Origin: UBA1189 sp045594245
Lineage (GTDB): Bacteria > Bacteroidota > Bacteroidia > Bacteroidales > Bacteroidaceae
DNA: 32,005 bases
Reading direction: 5' to 3'
Assembly (NCBI GenBank): GCA_045594245.1
Contig: JAZNYG010000090.1
Coordinates: 1 to 32,005, forward strand
Part shown: one piece after another, positions 8,715 through 15,697 of the stretch
How positions within the stretch are numbered: the first letter of the stretch is position 1
Layout of the letters: each line of letters starts with the position of its first letter
Program-made: the position numbers and the translations under genes
Notes under the pieces: generated by a model
The model's input: only the letters and a program-made list of their open reading frames with translations
What the model was told of the DNA's origin: nothing
Databases searched by the model: none

Positions 8715-9205
8715 GATTTACTAGTATTTTTTTTCTGTTCTTTTAATTTCTTCTCTTTGCGGCGTCGGGCTGCTGCACATTTCGAGCACACACCATATAT
8801 ATATAAAGAGGTATGCGCAATGGCGAATCCGCGGCTATGCGTATTCTCTATCACCTGGCGCAACTTATCATCGCGTACCTCAGTGACCGTACCACATGCC
8901 ATACATATACGATGAAAGTGAGTAGTCATATTGTATGACTTCTCGTACTGCGAGCTATTGTCAAACTTATGACGGACAACCAGATGGGCATCGGTGAGCA
9001 GTTCCATCGTATTATACAAGGTAGCACGACTGACGTGGAATTTATTGGCTGTCATAATATCGAACAGCTCCTCCATAGTGAAGTGCCCTTCTATGGAATA
9101 GATAGCATCAAGGATGGCAAAACGCTCCTGCGTCTTGCGCAAACCTTTGTTCTGCAAATACTGTTCAAAGGTTCCACGAACGGTTTCTTTGATGCTATTG
9201 TCCAT
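8711..9205 (-). CDS. Fur-family transcriptional regulator
   Basis: A 164-residue metal- or peroxide-responsive repressor of the Fur/Zur/PerR superfamily. The N-terminal winged helix (about 20-80) includes GLRKTQERFAILDAI and the recognition region SRATLYNTMELL. The dimerisation half has HFH (96-98), CMAC (101-104) and CSKC (140-143), so both structural zinc CxxC pairs are present. The last 20 residues are Lys/Arg-rich. The sequence alone does not tell iron, zinc or peroxide sensing apart. It overlaps purA by 4 nt. Its promoter carries an inverted repeat (TTATTGG...CCAATAA), a possible autoregulatory site. Confidence 0.92.
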   Translation of the reverse strand: MDNSIKETVRGTFEQYLQNKGLRKTQERFAILDAIYSIEGHFTMEELFDIMTANKFHVSRATLYNTMELLTDAHLVVRHKFDNSSQYEKSYNMTTHFHRICMACGTVTEVRDDKLRQVIENTHSRGFAIAHTSLYIYGVCSKCAAARRRKEKKLKEQKKNTSKS

Positions 9206-9225
9206 ATCACACGTAAAGTAGCAAG

Positions 9226-9257
9226 CAAAGATAAATAAATTTATTGGGAAAATGCAA
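9226..9257 (-). promoter_or_regulatory. Promoter of the fur-like/purA operon
   Basis: The minus strand has TTG (9255-9257) and TATCTTTG (9226-9233) separated by 21 nt. The likely start is near 9219, giving a leader of about 14 nt. Confidence 0.65.
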
Positions 9258-9270
9258 TATACACCAATAA
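9241..9270. promoter_or_regulatory. Inverted repeat at the fur-like promoter
   Basis: TTATTGG (9241-9247) and CCAATAA (9264-9270) are exact reverse complements with 16 nt between, straddling the -33 box. The AT-rich dyad is compatible with a Fur-type operator, but no established consensus is matched. Confidence 0.4.
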
Positions 9271-9303
9271 TTTATTGAGTTTTATGATGATTTTGTGTAT
9301 TTG

Positions 9304-10527
9304 TCATCGATATGTCAGTGTCGTAAGGTTGTCGGGGGTGAAAAGCTCATTGGAGATATTCCACAGGTCGTGTGCCGTGAGTTCTTCAATACGACGAAAG
9401 ACTGCTTTGGAATCCTCATAGATGTTATAGTGGAGAAAGGTTTTTGCCATACCGAGTGCCGAGTTCTCAAAGTTGTCCGAAGCCACACCAATCTGCCCGA
9501 TAATCTGTTTTTTTGCAGCGGCAAGCTGCAATGCGTTGAGCGGGTGCTCACGCAGTCGGCGCAGTTCATCCTGCACGAGACAGATGCAGCGGTCAACATG
9601 ATGTGCATCTGTTCCGAAATAGATGCTGAATACGCCTGTGTCTGTATAGCTTACCAGATTACTCTCCACGTTGTACACAAGCCCCGAATGTTCGCGCAGG
9701 GCTAGGTTGAGACGACTATTCATTCCCGGTCCTCCTAGCATATTGTTGAGCAGGTACAATCCGGTACGTCGACGATCTGCGGCAGGATAAGCAGCACAAC
9801 CCATGATGACGTGTGTCTGATGGGTATGGCGCTTTATCTCCAATTGGCTTGGGTGATAAGCAGGAGGTGCCATACGGCTGGTATTGGCGCTACCAGCAGG
9901 AATATCAGCAGTGAGCCGCTCGGCCCACATCACGATGCGGTTGAAAGGGATATTCCCGTAGACAAACAGTACGGCATTGGCCGGATGATAATAACGCTGC
10001 GTAAAGCTACGCGCACTGCCGGTATCGAACTTCTTCAGGTGCTTGGGAGATCCTAAGATATTGTGCCCTAACGGATGGCTCTTGAACATGGTGCTCTCGA
10101 AATCATCAAAAATGAGTTCTGCGGGATTGTCCTCATAGCACTCTATCTCTTCGAGGATGACACCGCGTTCTTTGTTGATTTCATGCTGCGGAAAGTTGCT
10201 GTGAAACACAATGTCGGTGAGCAACTCCAGAGCACGGGAAAAGTCCTTCTTCAGAAAAGCCGAATATACCACCGTCTCCTCCTTATTCGTGAAGGCATTG
10301 AGGTCGCCACCAACATTCTCCATGCGGTTAAGGATGTGCCAGGCGCGTCGCTTGGTCGTTCCCTTGAAAAGCATGTGCTCCACGAAATGGGCCAATCCGG
10401 CCTCGTGGGGCTGCTCGTCGCGAGTGCCTGCATTGATGGCATAGCCACAATAGGCAACAGCTGTAGGTGAAGGGGTATGTATGATGCGCAGTCCGTTGGG
10501 CAGCGTGAATGTATTATAGGGTTTCAT
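9304..10527 (-). CDS. M16-family zinc peptidase (pitrilysin/processing peptidase type)
   Basis: A 407-residue peptidase with the inverted zinc motif HFVEH (about 47-51) and the distal Glu in VILEEIECYEDNP (about 127), typical of single-unit M16 enzymes related to mitochondrial processing peptidase. The second half shows the family's inactive homologous lobe, including GGPGMNSRLNLALREHSGLVYNVES. No signal peptide is seen, so it may act in the cytoplasm. I chose the Met at 10527 (MKPYNTF) over the one at 10548 because the -7 box at 10560-10567 predicts a start near 10553, almost on top of the earlier Met. It is downstream of priA but appears to have its own promoter. Confidence 0.9.
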   Translation of the reverse strand: MKPYNTFTLPNGLRIIHTPSPTAVAYCGYAINAGTRDEQPHEAGLAHFVEHMLFKGTTKRRAWHILNRMENVGGDLNAFTNKEETVVYSAFLKKDFSRALELLTDIVFHSNFPQHEINKERGVILEEIECYEDNPAELIFDDFESTMFKSHPLGHNILGSPKHLKKFDTGSARSFTQRYYHPANAVLFVYGNIPFNRIVMWAERLTADIPAGSANTSRMAPPAYHPSQLEIKRHTHQTHVIMGCAAYPAADRRRTGLYLLNNMLGGPGMNSRLNLALREHSGLVYNVESNLVSYTDTGVFSIYFGTDAHHVDRCICLVQDELRRLREHPLNALQLAAAKKQIIGQIGVASDNFENSALGMAKTFLHYNIYEDSKAVFRRIEELTAHDLWNISNELFTPDNLTTLTYR

Positions 10528-10559
10528 GACTCTTCTTTGCCTTTGCAATTAAACCACTG

Positions 10560-10567
10560 CAAAAGTA
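10560..10567 (-). promoter_or_regulatory. -7 box of the M16 peptidase gene
   Basis: The minus strand reads TACTTTTG (consensus TAnnTTTG). The nearest upstream TTGs are 12 and 25 nt away, so the -33 box is poor. It is useful mainly for choosing the start codon at 10527. Confidence 0.45.
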
Positions 10568-10622
10568 ATGCTTTTTCTGCAAATACTACTATCAAAGCAC
10601 AGATAGGATAATAAATATATGC

Positions 10623-13094
10623 TTAATAGGGATCCACGTCATAGTAGAGCGTTACGTTGTGGAGCAGTCCTTGTTGAAGAAGCTCCTGCTGCACTCCATA
10701 GAGGCAGTGACGTACTTGTGTGACACCCAGCGAAGGCTCCACCTTGAGCATCAGCTTGCGTATATGGAGCGATTGCACACGAGCGACTGCCGGTGGTTCG
10801 GGGCCTAACACGCGCCCCGCAAAGTAGCGGCGCATCCCAGTTGCCATAGCTTCAGCGGCGTGAATGACGGCCACTTCGTCTCTCCCCCGCAGATAGGTAT
10901 ATATAAGTCGACAGAACGGAGGATAATGGAAATATTGCCGCTCGGTTGCCTGCTCCTCATAGAGAGAGGCATAGTCATTGGCCATCACTTGATGGATGAC
11001 AGGCAGGTCGGTATTTCTTGTCTGCAGGATGACCAACCCTTGGCTTCCCCGTCGTCCTGCACGTCCGGCAACCTGAGCCATCAGCTGGAACGAACGCTCG
11101 TAGGCACGGAAGTCGGGGTAATTGAGCATCGTGTCGGCATTCATGATACCCACCACACTCACATTGGCGAAGTCCAGGCCTTTCGACACCATCTGCGTAC
11201 CGATGAGCACATCGGTCTTTCCCTCCTGAAAGTCGGTCAGTATCTGCTCATAAGCGTGCTTGGAGCGTGTGGTGTCGAGGTCCATACGTGCCACACGTGC
11301 CTTTGGGAAAAAGCGGGTTACCTCCTCCTCTATGCGCTCCGTACCCATTCCTCGCTTACTGAGCGCCTCGCCCCCACATGAGGGGCACTTGAAAGGTACA
11401 TTATACACATTGCCGCAATAGTGACAGATGAGCTGATGCATGCCCCGATGATAGGTAAGGCTGACATCACAACGGTCGCAACGCGGCACCCAACCACAGG
11501 CCGTGCATTCGAGCATAGGGGCATAACCCCTGCGATTCTGAAAGAGTATGGCTTGACGGCCTTGCGACAGTGCGTCGCGGATGGCATCGTAGAGCGCAGT
11601 GGAGAAGGGACCATACATCCGTTTCTTATGGTACTCCTCCTTCAGGTCAACCACTTCGATATGGGGCAGCTGCACCTGCCCGAAACGCTCGGTCATCTGC
11701 ACCAATCCATATTTGCCGCTTTGGGCGTTGTAGTAGCTCTCCACCGACGGTGTGGCTGTGCCCAGCAGCACCTTCCCTTTATGGTATGCGGCAAGCATCA
11801 CTGCCACACTGCGGGCATGATACCGTGGTGCAGGCTCCTGCTGCTTGTAGGTAGTCTCGTGTTCCTCATCCACAATGACAAGTCCCAAGTCCCGAAAGGG
11901 GAGAAACACCGATGAGCGTACCCCGAGCACCACCTCATAGGGTTCGTTGCTCAGTTGCTTCTTCCATATCTCCACACGCTCGGCATCGGAGAACTTGGAG
12001 TGGTATACTCCCAGTCGTGTTCCAAAGATGCGGCGCAGGCGATCGGTCATCTGCTGTGTAAGGGCAATCTCTGGCACCAGATACAGTACCTGACGGCCTT
12101 GCCTGAGCTGCTCGTTGATGAGGTGGATATACACCTCGGTCTTACCGCTCGATGTGACTCCGTGGAGAAGGCACACATCTTGCTTCTGCCATATCCCGCG
12201 TATCTGCTTAAAGGCTGTTTGCTGCTGAGGACTGAGCGGGGTGAGCTGAGGAGCAGCGTCAGTAACTGCTGGAGAAAGGCGCCCAATCTCCACCATATAG
12301 GTCTCTACGATTCCTTTGGCGATAAGGGCGTTGAGTATTGCTGCAGCCATACCGCTCTCCTTGAGCAGCAAGCTTCGTGCCACCTCCTTCTGATTCGTAT
12401 AGTCGGGTTCACTACATTCGGCCAGTTCTATCAGCTTCATGAGTAGCTTTTCCTGCTTGGGTGCACGCTTGAGAGTGCCCAAAGCCCCGTTCAAGGCCTC
12501 CGCTGAACGGTAAGCCTCACATAGGCGAACATGTGCCTCGCTCTTCGGTCTATAGCTCTGCAGTATCGTTTCGCCCACAAAGAGGGCTCCTTTGTCGAGC
12601 AGTGCCTTGACCACCTGCATGCAATTCTTCAAGGCGCAACTCTTCGTGAGCTGTTTTATGCTTTGTCTGGGATTGAGCTGCAGGGCATCCAGTAGTTTCT
12701 GCTCTCTATCGCGCAGTGGAGTCTCGGCCTCGAAGGCCTTGTTCAGTTCCACCACCGTCTCGCTCTCTATTTTCAGTCCTGAGGGCAGTGCCGCTTTATA
12801 CACATCGCCTATGGAGCACATATAGTAGCTGGCTATCCAGCGCCACAGTTTCAGTTCCGTGGCAGATACTATAGGAGTGCTGTCGAGAATCTCTGTCACC
12901 TCCTTCACTTCATAGTCGCCCTGAGGAGGGTCGGTATGCTTGCGCACCACAATGGCCGTATAGTATCGCTTGGGGCCAAACTGCACTACCACGCGGCTCC
13001 CCGTCTGTACCGTCTGGGCATACTCTTCGGGAAGGCGATAGGTGTAGCTATCAGCCAGTGGGAGTGGCAATATGACATCAGCATACCAGGACAT
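10623..13094 (-). CDS. priA: Primosomal protein N' (PriA helicase)
   Basis: Replication-restart helicase that recognises stalled forks and loads the replicative helicase. From the Met at 13094 the protein is 823 residues, starting MSWYADVILPLPLADSYTYRLP, the typical DNA-binding N-terminal domain. Walker A reads GVTSSGKTE and Walker B DEEHE. The zinc-binding insert has eight cysteines (CTAC, CDRC, CHYC, CPSC), and the helicase motifs GTQMVSKGLDF and QVAGRAGR follow. The frame extends 23 residues upstream, but those cover the promoter region and do not resemble PriA, so I reject the longer start. The gene is divergent from the araC-like gene and has a canonical promoter. Confidence 0.96.
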   Translation of the reverse strand: MSWYADVILPLPLADSYTYRLPEEYAQTVQTGSRVVVQFGPKRYYTAIVVRKHTDPPQGDYEVKEVTEILDSTPIVSATELKLWRWIASYYMCSIGDVYKAALPSGLKIESETVVELNKAFEAETPLRDREQKLLDALQLNPRQSIKQLTKSCALKNCMQVVKALLDKGALFVGETILQSYRPKSEAHVRLCEAYRSAEALNGALGTLKRAPKQEKLLMKLIELAECSEPDYTNQKEVARSLLLKESGMAAAILNALIAKGIVETYMVEIGRLSPAVTDAAPQLTPLSPQQQTAFKQIRGIWQKQDVCLLHGVTSSGKTEVYIHLINEQLRQGRQVLYLVPEIALTQQMTDRLRRIFGTRLGVYHSKFSDAERVEIWKKQLSNEPYEVVLGVRSSVFLPFRDLGLVIVDEEHETTYKQQEPAPRYHARSVAVMLAAYHKGKVLLGTATPSVESYYNAQSGKYGLVQMTERFGQVQLPHIEVVDLKEEYHKKRMYGPFSTALYDAIRDALSQGRQAILFQNRRGYAPMLECTACGWVPRCDRCDVSLTYHRGMHQLICHYCGNVYNVPFKCPSCGGEALSKRGMGTERIEEEVTRFFPKARVARMDLDTTRSKHAYEQILTDFQEGKTDVLIGTQMVSKGLDFANVSVVGIMNADTMLNYPDFRAYERSFQLMAQVAGRAGRRGSQGLVILQTRNTDLPVIHQVMANDYASLYEEQATERQYFHYPPFCRLIYTYLRGRDEVAVIHAAEAMATGMRRYFAGRVLGPEPPAVARVQSLHIRKLMLKVEPSLGVTQVRHCLYGVQQELLQQGLLHNVTLYYDVDPY

Positions 13095-13122
13095 AGGGTT
13101 TGCGGAAAATATAATGTTAATA

Positions 13123-13153
13123 CAAAAGTATAAAAAAAAGTCGTGCACGACAA
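13123..13153 (-). promoter_or_regulatory. priA promoter
   Basis: The minus strand has TTG (13151-13153) and TACTTTTG (13123-13130) separated by exactly 20 nt. Transcription would begin near 13116, about 20 nt before the chosen start codon. Confidence 0.75.
13140..13151. promoter_or_regulatory. 12-bp perfect palindrome in the priA promoter spacer
   Basis: GTCGTGCACGAC is fully self-complementary and sits between the -33 and -7 boxes. This is a classic position for a repressor site; no known regulator is assigned. Confidence 0.45.
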
Positions 13154-13266
13154 GTCTACGCAATCTTTATTATATATAATATGTTGGCTTCTTCCTATAC
13201 CCTCGATATGTCGAAGTATTTGCCTGAATACACAATTTTGGCACCCAACCCTCCGTTATATCGTAT

Positions 13267-14118
13267 ATGGGTGTATCAGCCAAGGATATCGTAGCAAAGC
13301 TGGAGACGCTCCCCGTAAAGTTGGAGGAGGGTGCATCGTTCAAGGTGGGGTTCTTCCTGTGCCGTGCAGGGACAGCTTCGCTCATCGCCGACGGCACGCT
13401 GTATCACCTGCAGCGCGGCTCGCTGCTGATGCTCTACCCCAACGAGCAGGTCCATGTGCTGCACTACTCCGATGACCTGGAAGGCCGCATGGAGGTGGAC
13501 TACATAGAGAACTACTACCCCACGCTGGAGAGTATCGATGTGCGCAGCCGCATCGTGATACGCAACCTGCGGTGCATCACCATATCTGAGGAGCGGGCGG
13601 CCTACCTGCACGACCTGTGCGACCTGATACACCGCTCGGCAACGGACGAGGAGGTAAAGGCCCGCGAGGGGCAGCTGGCTACGGCCTACCGACTGGCGAC
13701 ACACCGGCACCGCTTCCTCTGCAGCGCCCTGCTCATCGAGGTGGCCCGCACCTTCCTGATGCACGAGCCGGTAGACATGCCTCCGCAACGCGAGCACGAG
13801 ACACTGGTCAACAACTTCCTCACCCTGATGCTGCGCCACTGCCACGAGGAGCGCACCGTGGTATACTACGCCCAGCACCTGCACCTCTCGCCCTACTACC
13901 TCTCGGGAATCATCAAGAAGGAGACGGGCAAGACGGCACTGGAGTGGCTCACACTGTTTACCATCAACCTGAGCAAGCACTACCTTGCCGATACCGATAT
14001 GAGCATCAAGGAGATTGCCGACACGCTGCACTTCCCCGACCAGTCGACCTTCGGGCGCTACTTCAAGCAGCGCATGGGGTGCTCGCCTGGGGAGTATAGA
14101 CGAAGTACAAGATTGTAG
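13267..14118 (+). CDS. AraC-family transcriptional regulator
   Basis: A 283-residue regulator. Residues 1-85 look like a cupin-type sensor half (FKVGFFLCRAGTASLIADG, LQRGSLLMLYPNEQVHVLH). The C-terminal 95 residues (about 187-280) contain two helix-turn-helix units: VVYYAQHLHLSPYYLSGIIKKETGK, then MSIKEIADTLHFPDQSTFGRYFKQRMGCSPGEYR, a textbook AraC/XylS signature. It is divergent from priA and lies 166 nt upstream of the metal-efflux permease on the same strand, so control of that gene is a reasonable guess but unproven. No clear -7 box was found upstream. The coding region is noticeably GC-rich compared with the spacers. Confidence 0.93.
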   Translation: MGVSAKDIVAKLETLPVKLEEGASFKVGFFLCRAGTASLIADGTLYHLQRGSLLMLYPNEQVHVLHYSDDLEGRMEVDYIENYYPTLESIDVRSRIVIRNLRCITISEERAAYLHDLCDLIHRSATDEEVKAREGQLATAYRLATHRHRFLCSALLIEVARTFLMHEPVDMPPQREHETLVNNFLTLMLRHCHEERTVVYYAQHLHLSPYYLSGIIKKETGKTALEWLTLFTINLSKHYLADTDMSIKEIADTLHFPDQSTFGRYFKQRMGCSPGEYRRSTRL

Positions 14119-14130
14119 GAGCACAGAAAA

Positions 14131-14145
14131 TGCAACAGAGTTGCA
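14131..14145. promoter_or_regulatory. Dyad upstream of the efflux permease promoter
   Basis: TGCAAC-AGA-GTTGCA is a perfect 6-bp inverted repeat with a 3-nt spacer, ending 26 nt before the -33 box. It is a candidate binding site for the neighbouring AraC-type regulator or a metal sensor. The decamer ATGCAACAGA (14130-14139) recurs in the repeats at 23821-23860. Confidence 0.45.
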
Positions 14146-14171
14146 AAGTTGGGGCAATGCGATGCAGAATC

Positions 14172-14202
14172 TTGGTCGTTTCGCGAACTTGGTGTAATTT
14201 TG
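14172..14202 (+). promoter_or_regulatory. Promoter of the efflux permease gene
   Basis: TTG (14172-14174) and TAATTTTG (14195-14202) are separated by 20 nt. The start would be near 14209, leaving a leader of about 75 nt before the ATG at 14285. Confidence 0.7.
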
Positions 14203-14284
14203 CAGTGTTCTCAGACTGTATTGGCGCAGCATTGCCAGCATTGTCTGACCACTTCATCAAGACTCCGAACAACAAGAAAGTGCT

Positions 14285-15622
14285 ATGCAAGAGATTATCA
14301 ACCTTATCAATGAAATGTCGCCCTACCTGCTGCTGGGCTTCGGCATCGCAGGATTGATGCATACGTTCGTCCCTAACCGCCTATATAGCCGCTATCTCTC
14401 GGGGCATGATTTCCGTTCCGTGTTCTACGCTGCAGCGCTAGGTGTACCCCTGCCGCTATGCTCGTGCGGAGTGCTGCCTACAGCGATGTCGCTACGCCGC
14501 GAGGGGGCCTCAAAGGGGGCTACCACCTCATTCCTCATCGCCACGCCGCAGACGGGTATCGACTCCATAATGGCTACCTACTCACTTATGGGCTTGCCCT
14601 TTGCCATCATACGCCCCCTGGCAGCCTTGGTCACTGCTCTGCTGGGAGGCACATTGGTGAATGCCTTTGACAGAAACGGCAAGGAGGAACTCCATACCTC
14701 GGCACACGTGAGCGAAACGCCCATGACGCTGAAGGAGAAGATTATCGGAGCACTGCGCTATGGCTATGTGGATATGATGCAGGACATAGGCAAATGGCTT
14801 GTCATAGGCCTTGTAGTGGCAGGACTCATCACCGTGGCTGTACCCGACGGATTCTTTGCCACCTTTGCCCACCGCCCTCTGTTGGGCATGTTGCTGGTGC
14901 TGGCGTGTGCCGTACCCATGTATCTGTGTGCTACCGGCTCCATCCCCATTGCCGTAGCGCTGATGCTCAAGGGCATGACTCCCGGTGCTGCGTTGGTGCT
15001 GCTGATGGCGGGGCCAGCTGTCAATGTTGCTTCCATTCTCGTCATCCGCAAGGTATTGGGCAAGCGCACTCTGTGGCTCTACCTTGCTGCCATCGTGGGC
15101 GGTGCTCTTGCCTTTGCGCTCGGAATCGATCACCTGCTGCCGCGTGAATGGTTCACCGAAAGCTTGGCTACCATCACTGCAGCGTGCCATACGCACACGC
15201 CTTGGTTCAATGTTCTGTGCACCATCGTTCTTCTTGCCCTGCTTGTCAATGCGCTGGTGCGCAGGTTTGTATGCAAGCCAGCATCCGAAGCGTGTGGCTG
15301 CGGAGGAGCATGTCACGGGAACGAGGATGTCTGCCACGAAGATACCTGTAAAGAAGAAGGCTGTTGCGGAAAGGAAACAGACGCTACAGAGGAGGCGCTC
15401 CCACTCCATGAGGAGAAACCTGCCGAACGGGTGTTCATCGTCACAGGTATGCACTGTAATCATTGCCGCAACAGCGTGTTGCGCATCGTAGGCAACCTGC
15501 CCGGTGTAGACTCTGTGGAGGTGGACCTCCAAAGCGGCAGGATGAGCATCAGCGGCACAGCCGATAAAGAGAGTATCATCCAAGCGGTAGATGCCTTAGG
15601 ATTCACGGCAAAGGCCGAGTGA
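14285..15622 (+). CDS. SO_0444-type Cu/Zn efflux permease with C-terminal HMA domain
   Basis: A 445-residue inner-membrane protein of the DUF318/ArsP-like permease superfamily, closest to what is called the SO_0444 Cu/Zn efflux transporter. About eight hydrophobic segments cover residues 10-325. They include the intramembrane metal-type motif PLCSCG (Cys59, Cys61) and MYLCATGSIP (Cys215). A Cys-rich linker at 330-361 has eight cysteines plus His residues. The final 65 residues are a heavy-metal-associated domain with GMHCNHC (Cys391, Cys394) and a ferredoxin-like pattern. The linker and HMA domain probably collect Cu(I) or Zn(II) for export. It has its own promoter and lies next to an AraC-type regulator. 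Which metal is moved cannot be read from sequence. Confidence 0.88.
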   Translation: MQEIINLINEMSPYLLLGFGIAGLMHTFVPNRLYSRYLSGHDFRSVFYAAALGVPLPLCSCGVLPTAMSLRREGASKGATTSFLIATPQTGIDSIMATYSLMGLPFAIIRPLAALVTALLGGTLVNAFDRNGKEELHTSAHVSETPMTLKEKIIGALRYGYVDMMQDIGKWLVIGLVVAGLITVAVPDGFFATFAHRPLLGMLLVLACAVPMYLCATGSIPIAVALMLKGMTPGAALVLLMAGPAVNVASILVIRKVLGKRTLWLYLAAIVGGALAFALGIDHLLPREWFTESLATITAACHTHTPWFNVLCTIVLLALLVNALVRRFVCKPASEACGCGGACHGNEDVCHEDTCKEEGCCGKETDATEEALPLHEEKPAERVFIVTGMHCNHCRNSVLRIVGNLPGVDSVEVDLQSGRMSISGTADKESIIQAVDALGFTAKAE

Positions 15623-15672
15623 GGGGCTCTCGTAAAGTGGACTTATAGATACGATTTCCTTCAGTACAGTGT

Positions 15673-15697
15673 AACGGTGGACATCCACCGTTTTTTT
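15673..15697 (+). terminator. Rho-independent terminator of the permease gene
   Basis: AACGGTGG (15673-15680), loop ACAT, CCACCGTT (15685-15692), continuing into seven Ts. The T-run overlaps the stop codon of the convergent DUF2156/GNAT gene. There is no T-run in the opposite direction, so it serves only the plus strand. Confidence 0.85.

Noticed and set aside
13276..14241. Minus-strand open frame of 321 codons
   Set aside because: Antisense to the araC-like gene with its intact helix-turn-helix; no family resemblance.
14582..15583. Minus-strand open frame of 333 codons
   Set aside because: Antisense to the efflux permease, which has clear membrane segments and metal motifs.
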